A stretch of DNA of 64,000 nucleotides from Echinarachnius parma (lineage: Eukaryota > Echinodermata > Echinoidea > Clypeasteroida > Echinarachniidae): positions 1 through 64,000 of the forward strand of contig JBAMJV010011283.1 of assembly GCA_037951105.1 (NCBI GenBank), in the 5' to 3' direction. The notes under the pieces were generated by a model. The model was given only the letters and a program-made list of their open reading frames with translations. It had not been told where the DNA came from and ran no database searches. Below, in pieces: positions 47,301 through 59,300 of the stretch (the stretch's first letter is position 1; every line of letters begins with the position of its first letter). Made by a program: the position numbers and the translations under genes.

Positions 47301-50300
47301 TTAGACAAGATAACACGAATAGCAGCAGTCTTGTTTTCCCCATATTCGGCTACAATGAATGGAAAGAAAGATAAGCTTAATCATCAATTGCTAATCCTGT
47401 GTATGCATGTAGGAACAAAATTATAGTTCTGATTATATGAGTATTGTGACTTGAATCGACATTGGCCCTAGCGGGGATCCAATAAATTGGTATTTAAATG
47501 TAGCATATAATATCTGACAAAAGAAGTTTAAGCAATAAGATGATAAGCGGACTCTAATTATGTTCTAGGACTACTACTCCCTGGACAACCACCCCCGGAG
47601 GATTACCCCCCGGCAACTACCCCTCTAGGATAATTACCATGGGGGTTAATTGCCTTGTGGGTAATTGTATTGGGGGTAATTGTTTTGGGGGCTAATTGTT
47701 TAGGGGGTAGTTGTCTTGGGGATAATTGTCCCAGGAGGGTAATTGTCCGGGTCGTAGTTGTCCGGGGGGTAATTGTCCTAGGGGGTTAGTTGTCCGGGGG
47801 TTAATCGTCCGGGGGTGGTTTTCCAGGGAGCAGTAGTCCGGATAAGCTCTTATTCGTATATATTTCATATAAATACAAACAATTTACAGCATGTAATGGA
47901 AATCACACAAGTAACAAACATCGGTTGATAAACGGATGCAATATTATAGCAGCTGTTCTTCCATGTCATAATGAGCATTCTTTCCTGATAGTACTTAAAA
48001 ATACAGTATTTAAAAAGATAAATGTAACGTTAACCTGTTTCTTCATGAACATCAAAAACGGTTTAACACACCTGTAGGGGAAGTCCAATGCAGACGTCGC
48101 TGAGTCCATAGATCGAAGGTGCCTGTGTCGTGATCAGCGCCGAGAAGAGACTTAGCGCGATAGAGAATGCCCAAACCACGAACACGAGCACGAGCAGTAT
48201 CCTGGAAGTGATGTTGTATTTCCCGAACGGAAACATGATGTGGATGAACCGGTCGACGGTGATGAGGGTTAGTGTGAACACCGACGCCTCGCTGGACAGA
48301 AACCCCAGGAAGCCGGCGAACCGGCAGAGCGACGACCCACGCCAAACAGGCGCACTCAGGAAGTACTCACTGCCGTAGTAGATGTCGGCCGAGGTAATGA
48401 TGATCATGAAGATACCCATTAGGCAGTCGGCAACCGCGAGACTGATGATCAGCTCGTTTTGAGCCATACGTCCTCTCGACTGCTTCCGGAGACGGAGGTA
48501 CATGACAACGGCGTTCCCGACCAGAGCACTCAACCCCATCACCCACCCAGCAACTCGCAGAGCGAGGCTGGGGAAGATGCTGCCGCATGTCTCCAGAGGA
48601 CCGGTCGCAGCAGTCCTCGCGCAGATGAAGGTTTCATTCCGCTGCTGCTTCAGCAGACAGCAGAAACGGTTGTCGGATGTTGCCCTGAAAATTATAATTT
48701 TGCAATACAGTGGAACCACATTATAACGAGGTCTTTAGTACCATGAAAATTACCTTGTTATATTAGTCTAAAAAACACAATATAAGGGCCGCTGGGACCA
48801 GCAAAAAAACCTTGTTAAGGGAAGGTTTTGTTATAACAAAGCTCTTTATAAAAAAAAAAAAAAAAAAATAATAATAATTGCATTTATAAGGCGCTTTATA
48901 CGGGCGTTTCTAAGCGCACTGGTGGTCTGTCTAAATAAGAAAACTAGTAAACACGATAGCAGAAAACAATACAACGCAAAAGTCAAAGTAACAAATCAAA
49001 AATAACAAATACAATAAAACAACACTTAATAACTAACTGTCTGCGCCTCCAGAAAATTACAACTGCTTAAACAAATGGGTTCTACTGTAGTTAACACGAT
49101 AGTTATGACAGTGTCATAGCTTATGGGATGGGTGGGGGTATGCGGCACGTGCCCCCCTAATAATTTGAAGAAAAAAAATAGTTGAAGCAGATCGTGGTAT
49201 CGTACATACATTAAGTGATACTTAAAACAAAAATGAGCAAAACGTTTACTAGTGACAAATGTACAAACTGTCATCAACGTTGCCCTGCTATTTTTATATC
49301 CATTTTATGGATCAATAAAGTAATATCCAGGTTAATGGATTGTCTTGTAAAACGCGTATCCACCCGTCCACTCTATTATTGTTATATTTTGTTAAGTTTA
49401 AAGGAATAGTTGAGTTTTGGTAGAGAGGGCGCTACACATAATATTTTTTTTGGTGAGATAATGAAAGACTGAGTTTAAAATTTGAAAGAGCATAATATTT
49501 TAGTGACAGAATAAACTTTATTTTATAAAAATCGGTTCAGAAACGGCTGAAATATCCATAAACATATCCATTTGTAATAAATGTGGGGCCCCACAAATAT
49601 TACCTAATTTTGAACCAACCGTTACAAATTTTAAAATGATGCTTCCTCCTTTCAAAAATTGTCAAAAGAAGTGTTTTAATATTTGTCGATTATCTAATCA
49701 TTATCTTTACGAACCTTTACATGCACAATATTTTATTTAATATGGTTTAAACCAATGTTTTTTTTAGAGAGCTCCATCTTGAGTTTGAATGATAAAAGGC
49801 TTTTTACTCAGTCGTTTATGATTTTGAATTCCTTTCAAGCATGGTACAGTTATAACTATTAGTTTGTAATGTAATGGTGTAGGTTTTGGTTACTAAAATT
49901 CAGTTTGACCAAAACTGTAATACCTTTACCAGACCTCAACTACAGTATTCCTTTAAGCTTTGATCGTGATTTGTGTTTGTTTATTTTCCATATTTTTGCA
50001 ATGTACATCTATATTTCTATTTTTCATCTCAAAATGCCTGTTAATGGAGCCACAAAAGTATGATCTAAATAGATTATTGAGTTCAGACTTAGGGGAGGGA
50101 GATGAAATTGGACTAGGCAGCTACTGTTATACATCTGAATAATTAAATTCATGTTTAAAATCGTTTAATGCTCATTCTAAAATGTATTATTAATCTAGTT
50201 ATCTTCATATTAATTGTAGTCTAAGTATTAAGAGTTATAATACTGCATATGTTCGCTTTTATCGATTTGCAATTTACTTAAATGGGACTGATGCTGATTA

Positions 50301-53300
50301 TTCTGTTTTATTGAATGAAAGGCAGGGTAAGTCTAAAGAGGAGGTGAGGTAGGAATATTATTAACTGATAAAGTGAAATATAAACAACTCACATATTTAG
50401 ATGTTAATTATCAGTTATAAATGAGTCAATATTTTATTGAAATGGAAAAGGTTAACAAACATGTTTTAATTTGTGTGATCTATCGGCCTCCTTATCAACC
50501 AGTGCAATAATTTTAAAATACATGTATTTTAGAAGAAGTTTTGAATCTTGTATACAGTGAAAATAAAGATATGGGCGATTTTAATATTAATTTATTTTAT
50601 GTTAATTCTTGCCAACCTGTTGATGATTTTTTATATTCATTGACGAAAATTTGTTTAAACAAATTTTCGTCAATGAATATAAAAAATCATTGTCCCACCC
50701 AAATTACTGATGGGTCTTGTATTTTGATTAATAATACATGTACATTTCTACATAATTGAGAACATGTTAGGTGTCGAATAATTACTTATGTGATGTGAGC
50801 GACCATTTTCCAGTATTTCTAATGAACAAAAAACAGAGTATACCAGATGAAGATAATTATTTTGTTATACGTGATATAAATAAAGAAAAAAATAGGAAAT
50901 TTGTTCGTGAAATGTATAATTCTGATGGGTCTTTATGTTGAGTGTTTTGTAAGGCGTTATACGTATATGTTAAACAAATGTTTCCCTTTGAAACAATGTC
51001 AACAAAGACACAAATGTAATAATCCATGGTTCACCAAAGAGTTATGTAATATGTGTTTTTAAAAGTCATTTATATAAGAAGTTTTTACCAAACCCAATTG
51101 ATTGCAAGAAAGATAAATATTATAAGTATAGAAATATGGTGAATGGTAAAATTAAAAATGCTAAAAGATACTAATTCAAGCCGACATTTAAAAGGATCTA
51201 GAATCTCTGTGTGCAATGTGCATGGCATGTGCAATAAGTGATGAATGGTTGATTATTGTTGCTATCTGAAATGTCCACTGTATTTTGTAAACATTCCAAG
51301 TTAAATGGACGTTATATGGCCAAGTAATGAACAAATATGCAAAGTGATGATCACTAACTCAGTGCACTGATTTTGTACACGGGTTTCGAAGATCCAGTGG
51401 ATCGTTTAACATCTAAACACTTTAATCGTAAAATTATTTTTAACGAAAGGGAAATTTTAAAAACGGAAACCGGTCCCATGCTGTGTTTGTTAATACGAAC
51501 ACAACAAGGTATGGGGAAACCGTTAGAATTCCAATTGGATTTTAAAGATTTGGAAAATGTCACTAAGTCTCTTTCAAGGGATAATTAAATTTTGGTAAAG
51601 ACGGCGCTAAACAAAATAATTTTTGCTGTGAGGTAATGAAAAACTGAGTGTCAATTAAATTCGAAAGAGCGTATAATTTTAATGACCGATTAAACTTTAT
51701 TTAATCAAAATCGGTTAAAAAGATATCCAGAACACAACCATTTCTAAAAATTGTGGGGACCTACAATTATTCGATAATTTTGAACCAGCCGTCAATAATT
51801 TTTGAACAATGCTTTCTCTTTTCAAAAGTTTACAAGAGAGGTTTTTAAATAATTGTTGATTATCTCAATATATTATCACTATTAACAACACATCACATGC
51901 ACATTATTTTATTTAAATTGTTTGAAACCGATGATTGTTTAGAGAGTGCCCTCGTGAGTTTTTATGGCTCTTATTGAATAATAACTAAGTAATTATTATT
52001 AATAATAATTACTAAGTAATTTGTTTGTAATTTTGTATTCATATTGGGAATGGTGGAGTCATTAATGTATGTATGTTCAGAATATAATATAAAAGAAGAA
52101 TGTTTTTAATTAAGTCTCAATTCTAATTGAAAATACTTTGTATTAATCTACTTTGAATTTGTTATTGAAAACGATCAAAATAAAATTATTTAATTTCTCA
52201 ATTTCATATGAAGATACTTTGTATAAATGGAATACAATTAATTTAATTTGTGTTAGGAATATAACATGTATTAAGACTTGTTTAATTACTCAATTTTTAT
52301 TGTAGATACCTTGTATTGCTTCCCTTTTGATATCACATTGATGGTTAGACCTACTCGTTATTGAGTATGATAAATTTATTTTATGTTAGGAATATGATAT
52401 AAAATAGATAGTGGGATTTGATATACTTTAATTAAATAATTTCCATGTTCTTATTTTTGCATTTTTGTGATGCTTATTATTGTATATAGTTTTTAAAAGA
52501 TATACATGGACTGTATTAATTTACACTTTGTTAGATTTAATATTTTAGTTAGTATTACATATTTAAACGTAAGTAACGAATTAGTAAATTGGTTCTTTGT
52601 TATTGTTAGGTTAACCCTAACCAGGCCGGGTTATTTTGGCTATGCTCTCGCCGGGGGGCGGGGGGGGGGGGGGGGATCTGAGATCTCGGCTGTCGAACGC
52701 GCGGCCGCCGCCAAATTTGGAACGCAGCTAGCTTGCAACATAATCTACGAAGATTGCATTGTTATTTTTTTGAACAAATTCAATGTTCAATTATGCAAAT
52801 TTATGCAGAAATCCCCCTTTTGTCTATAAATGACTAAATCTGGCTCAGAATATGCTAATATTGTGCATTAATATTTTGTATGACTTAATTAACAGGTTTC
52901 CAACATTAAAAATTGCAACAGCCAACAAATTCCTTATGTATTTCTTTGTTTTTGGAATTTCTTATGTATTTCTTTACTTTTGTTTTTTATTGTTTTTTTT
53001 CGATGGAAAACATTATTAAACATTATTTAACAATCGTTAGCCCCAAACCAAATGATTGCAGTGATTATAATGACAAAATAAAGAAGGTTTTGTCTAGGTA
53101 AAAATAAATTTCTATAGGATTTGTAGACAAATCACAAAAATTAGCGATTTTCGGGCCGACGCTCACTTACAAAAGGTCACGTGACTTTAGAACGGTACCC
53201 GGTCGTCGCGAATTTGGTCTCAAAAGTTGCGCAATACTTCAATGATAAAACTCATGAAGTCGCGCGGCAACACCTGCGCGCGTTGCGGAATTATAGCGCA

Positions 53301-56300
53301 AAAAAGTCGAGGGGGGGGGGGGGGGGGTGGGGTGCATTCCACCCCCCCCCCCGGCCTGGTTAGGGTAAAAATTAAAATCAAATGAGAATATGTATACTAC
53401 ATGTATAATTATAATAATCACATTTTTAGGCTATCATGTTAGTGCTCTTCTTGCCAAATGCATTCGTAAATATATATTATTTTGTTGTATTTTGATGTTA
53501 AATAATATTTATATTGTGCTGTAATATATTTACTCATGTATGTTCATAAGTATTTGTGTTCATGTACGCAAGGCACTTTAGTCCTCGGACTACAGTCTTG
53601 TTCATTTTGTTCAATACAAAAACCGATATATCTATCTATCTATCTATAACGATTAGTTTGTAGTGTAATGGTGCAGGTTTTGGTTACTTAAATTCAGTTT
53701 GACCAAAATTGTACTCTCTTTACCAGAACTCAACTATCACTTTAAGAAAGCATCAGGACATAATACAGAAAATATGGAAATTGATAAATTAATATCTTTG
53801 TAGAAGTAAGAAGGGCAATATGCCTGACTTCATTATGCATAATTAACAAACTATTTATGATAAGAAAACAAATATACTCTGTGTTTAATAATTTGTTTTA
53901 ATCCATGTACAGCTTGCTTTAATCCTACAAAAATAGTCGATATTGAAAAAAAATAAAAAAATACTAAAAGTTGTGGCCATGATGAGGTAAGTGTTCAATT
54001 ATTAAAAAACAATATGTATGTTATTTCATGCCCTTTGACTAAAAGGGATAGTTGAGTATTGGTCAAACCTAAAACTAGTAACCAAAACCTGCACCATTAC
54101 GGTACAAAGTAATAGTTATAACGTCACCATGCTTGAAAAGTATACACATTTACAAACGACTAAGTAAAACCCCTGTTATCATTTAAAAAGAGCCGTTACA
54201 ACTAAAGAGGGCGCTATTAAAAAACAAATTGGTTTTAGCATTTTGTTCAAGAATTGTTCGCATGTTTCAATAGAGATATCATCAACGACGTTTTAACAAC
54301 CTATTCTGATTTTTTAAAAGTAGTCTTTGACCATTTTTTGAAATTTGTCTTAACCCTAATCGGGCCGGGCCATAATGCCCCCCCCCCCTCCTCCGCGATT
54401 TTTTTATTGGTCCAAAACGCTGTACGATGACGCGCCGCCGCTTGGTGGCTTTTTTTCATCGGGTCTTGCGCACACTTTAAAACAAAAAATTTGAAAATCG
54501 GACCTACCGTTACAAAGTCACATGACCTTTTGTCTATGCATGTCAGCCCGAAAATCGCTCAATTTCGTGATTTGTGTACAAAACATATGGAAATATCAAT
54601 TTTCGTAAAATGAGGTGTATCATTAGTTATTTGGTGTTGTTTACATGTTATATGTTGGTTTGGGGATTCAAAATAGTTAAATTATAGTTAGAAATAAAAT
54701 AAACAACAAAAACAATAAAATACATAAGTTTAAAAAAACTAAAGAAATACATAAGAAATTAACAAAACAATATAAGACATAAGGAAGAACCGGGTTCTTC
54801 CAATTTTCTTTGGTCGTATTGTCATTACAAATGCTCTAATGAATATATGTAGTGAAAACCAGAGTTTAATTATGAAGAATATATGATTTATGGGTAAAAA
54901 TATGAATTTCATGACTTATTTGCATAAATTACCATAAATATGCAAATTAATGAATTGTTCAAATTTGTTCAAAATTACCATTGTATTCTATACACTTCAC
55001 TTATCATGCGTGCAACATTTTACGGCGATCGGCCGCTCTGCGGCCGAGATCTAAGGGGGGGGGGGGGCCATAATGCCTCCCCCCCGGCCTTCTGAAGACC
55101 TCAAATAGCCCGGCCCTTTTAGGGTCTAAATATCGCCCAGTGATTGCCGGTGAAGAACATTATTTCAGCCGTTTCTGAACCGTTTTTGATCAAGAGTTTA
55201 TTCTGTCATTAAAATTGTACGTTCTTCCGAATTTGAGAGTAAGTTTTTCATTATCTCACAAAAAATATCGGGGAGGGGGGGGGGGGGGGTGGGCATGCGG
55301 GGCACTTTGGGAAATACCAATACTCAACACTACACTTGAATTGGTTGATTCTTTCCTGCAAGTTGTGATTATACCATATGAATGTCTCTCCAGTTCCTAG
55401 TGTGACTTGTAATAGCACTTTTGATTCTTGGTGAGAAGTGTCGAGTGGTATTAAAGGGATAGTTGAGTTCTGGTAAAGAGAGTACAGTTTTGGTCAAACT
55501 GAATTTTAGTAACCAAAACCTGCACCATTACATTACAAACTAAAAGTTTTAACTCTACCACGCTTGAAGGGAATTAAAAATCACAAAGGACTGAGTGAAA
55601 GCGTTTTACTATTCAAACAGAGGCGTTCGAATTCATGATGGCGCTCTCTAAAAACAAATTTTAACAATTTTAAATAAAATATTGTGTATGTGAAGGTTCG
55701 TAAAAATAGTGTTTACTTATTTTGAAATTTTTTGAAAAGAGGAAGCATTTGTTACAAATTTGTAACGGTTGGTTCAAAATTAGTTACTATTTGTGGGGCA
55801 CCATATTTATTACAAATGGATACGTTTATGGATATTTCAGCCGTTTCTGAACCGATTTTGATCAAATAAAGTTTATTCTATCACTAAAATGTTATGCTCC
55901 TTCAAATTTTACACGAAGTTTTTCATTATCTCACATAAACATTATTATGTGTAGCGCACTCTCTACCAAAACTGAACTATCCGTTTAAACTCTATTGGAG
56001 AAGCATGTAATATTTGGATGCTGCTTGCCTGTGTTTTAGCAGTATACCAGGCTAGATGCCAGCTTCACCTGGACTTACCTACTTCTTTGAAAGAGCAATT
56101 GACTGTCACTTAGCAATTCTGATCAATAATTAATTTACTCATAAACGATCCCCACAAAGATTGGAAAGACATTTCTATGATATAAGAACTACTTAAAGAA
56201 AAACAGATCATAAAATGTTGCACTATGCATTGAAAACATGTGTATAAAACACACACCTTTTGATAGTAGAAATCCACACAATTATTCATGAAATTCGTGT

Positions 56301-59300
56301 TTTCTTCGAATTCAAGACATAACATATTTTGTAGTCTTTACTAATCCCATTGACTATACCCCATTTGATATTTTATGAACTTTGTTTCTTCAAAATGTAA
56401 CTAAAGTGACATCTCAAAAATCGAGAAAAAAGTAATAATGATTTGTTCCAAGGCTGTATACACAGCCTCGGCCTGAAAGTATATTATTAAACAAATACTT
56501 GTACAATAATCTACCTCAGAAGACCTGCTACTATGTACATTATATAAGAGACACTATCTCACGCACAAATCAAGGAATAACGTTTGCAGCGGGTATTGGT
56601 TTATGCAAATTAACACCTTAACTATAACTTATGAACATTTAACTCGGGGGAAAACAAAAAAAGGACTGGTAGAATAGAAACTTGAGAATGTATACTTACA
56701 GTTGTTCAACTGATGCCAGGCCAACCATTGAGTCGGAATACACGTTGTCAAATTCCGTAATATCGACCATGAATCTGTCGGGATTATAATTATTATGAAT
56801 ATTCACTATAAACTCTTTGGGTAACAATCAACATACGTGTGATTTGCGGTTGCACCATGTAAGTAGCCATTTCAAGGACTACCAACAGTCCTTTCTAGGA
56901 ATACTACAGTCATTTTAGAACTATTCTAGAAAGAATACCAACAGGCCTTCTCAGGACTCACCAATCCTCTCCTTATACATGATGCAACCACAAACCACAC
57001 GTATTGCATGTAATATTCTGTACTCAAATGACCAACAATCTTTGTGAGGGGCATAATATAACAATATAGTGGTTGCACCTTAAATATATAATTGAGTACT
57101 GGTCGAGGATTGTTTATTGGCAAATAAACATGTTGTACGGCCTTGAAGATGAAGAAATATTGTTGAAATATCAAATAAAAAGAGAACAGTTGAATAATCC
57201 AATCTTAACTGGTTACATTCGAGTTTCTGATATATGATATCCTTATAGACGTTGGAAATAGATGCTCACCTGGCAAACTGAGGACAATATATTTTTAAAA
57301 TTGGAATTTCACAAGAATGTGAACACTTGGAGTGGAATCATTCTTGGAGTGGAATCTTTCTTGGAGTGGAATAATTTTTGGAGTGGAATCATTATTGGAG
57401 TGGAATCATTCTTGGAGTGGAATCATTCTTGGAGTGGAATCATTCTTATCCAGAAGTCCTTTATTAATACTAAGTGTACTCTCACATGGACTCAAAACCA
57501 AGCGGAAACCTCACAGTATTTTCAGAAAGAAACAATAAATAACATGTAGTGCAATGTATGGGTGTGTAAACTCAAAAAAACAAATTAGCTACACAACGGA
57601 ATACGGTCGAGTAGTATTCAGCCAAAAAATAATGCTATAGAAAATAAATGAGGATGTAACGTTTTGCCATGTTCCATGCGAAACGAAATATGGGTTCACA
57701 TGATATTATAATTATCATATACCAACTAATATTTGGGCAACATCATATGACTCTGATGATGGCTGGTTCCTTACCAGAGTGAGGGAATAAGTTCCCTCTT
57801 CCTCATAGCTGTCTTACTAGTACTTATATCACATACATGTACCGTTTTCACTCCTGTTACCTTCTCTCATATTGTCTCCTTATCGATGAGATCCTTGCCA
57901 GCAAGTTAACCTTAATAAGGCCGGGGGGGGGGGGGCATAATGGCCCCCCCCCCCCCGCGATTTTTTTATTGTTCCAAAACGCTGTACAATGACGCGCCGC
58001 TGCTTGGTGGCTTTTTTCCTTCGGGTCTTGCGCACATTTTAAAACAAACATTTTGAAAATCGGACCTACCGTTACAAAGTCACGTGACCTTTTGTCTATG
58101 CATGTCAGCCCGAAAATCGCTCAATTTCGTGATTTGTGTACAAAACATATGGAAATATCAATTTTCGTAAAGTGAGGTGTATCATTAGTTATTTGGTGTT
58201 GTTTACATTTTATATGTTGGTTTTGGGGTTCAAAATAGTTAAATTATAGTTCGAAATAAAATAAACAACAAAAACAATAAAATACATGAGTAAAAAAAAC
58301 AAAGAAATACATTAGAAATTAACAAAACAATAGAAAACATAAGGAAGAACCGGGCTTTTCCAAATTTTTTTGTTGTATTATCATTCCACATGCTCTAAAG
58401 AATATATGTAGTAAAAACCAGAGTTTAATTATGAATAATATATGATTTATGGGTAAAAATATTAATTTCATGACTTATTTTCATAAATTACCATAAATAT
58501 GCAAATTAATGAGTTTTTCAAAATTTTTAAAAATTACCATTGTATTCTATACACTTCACTTATCATGCATGCAAATTTTTACGGTGATCGGCCGCTCCGC
58601 GGCCGAGATCTTAGGAGGGGGGGGGGGGGGGGGGCCATATGGCCCCCCCCCCCCCTCCCCAGCCTGCTGAAGACCTCAAATAGCCCGGCCCTTTTAGGGT
58701 TAAGTCCAGCATGCCCCTAGGTGGTTTACAGGCGCCTGCCCCAAAGAAAGGTCAAGACATCACCGATGTCAACATGTGGGTACATACACACAGATATCCT
58801 TGTTGACGGAAAGGCGTATCCCCAAATAGCGGTGTGGATGCTGACTTGGGTCTCTGATTTCATTAAGCTGCTTATTTCATTTCAGGGTCTTAAAGGGGAC
58901 CACCAGGCAAAGGACAACACATTATTATATGCTTTGGTACTGTTTTGTGATATCAAAATAGCCAACATTTTGCAAAGCGTTGTGTAATTCATTAACAAAG
59001 CAATTAATTTTCACCACTTACGGAACCACTGCTATCTCCTGGTTCGTACGGGCCAAACATTTGCGAGTGCGTCAATGCGATACACGCGTACGTCAATAGA
59101 ATCCCGGATTATTCGTTCGCTCTGCACAGAGCGCTCTGGCTATTCACACATAATATAGTCTTCGCATTCAGACCGCATGAACGCATGGTTGAGAATGGTG
59201 ATGCGTTTTCCAATTATATTTTTTTTCTGAAAAAGATTTTTGTGAACTTATTGAAGGAATGGAATACTAAAGATGTTACCTTTCTATGATAAGAATATTA

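Larger units (their letters stand above)
51571..53746 (+). mobile_element. TTAA MITE family B, split by a 1.6-kb insertion
   Basis: The left part (51571-52063) runs from a decayed terminus through AACTTTATTTAATCAAAATCGG to GGTGGAGT. The right part (53647-53746) resumes with TAACGATTAGTTTGTAGTGT and ends AACTCAACTATCACTTTAA. Joined, they match the uninterrupted copies. Confidence 0.8.

Noticed and set aside
57329-57449. CRISPR-like array
   Set aside because: Units are head-to-tail with no spacers, and the surrounding genome is eukaryotic.
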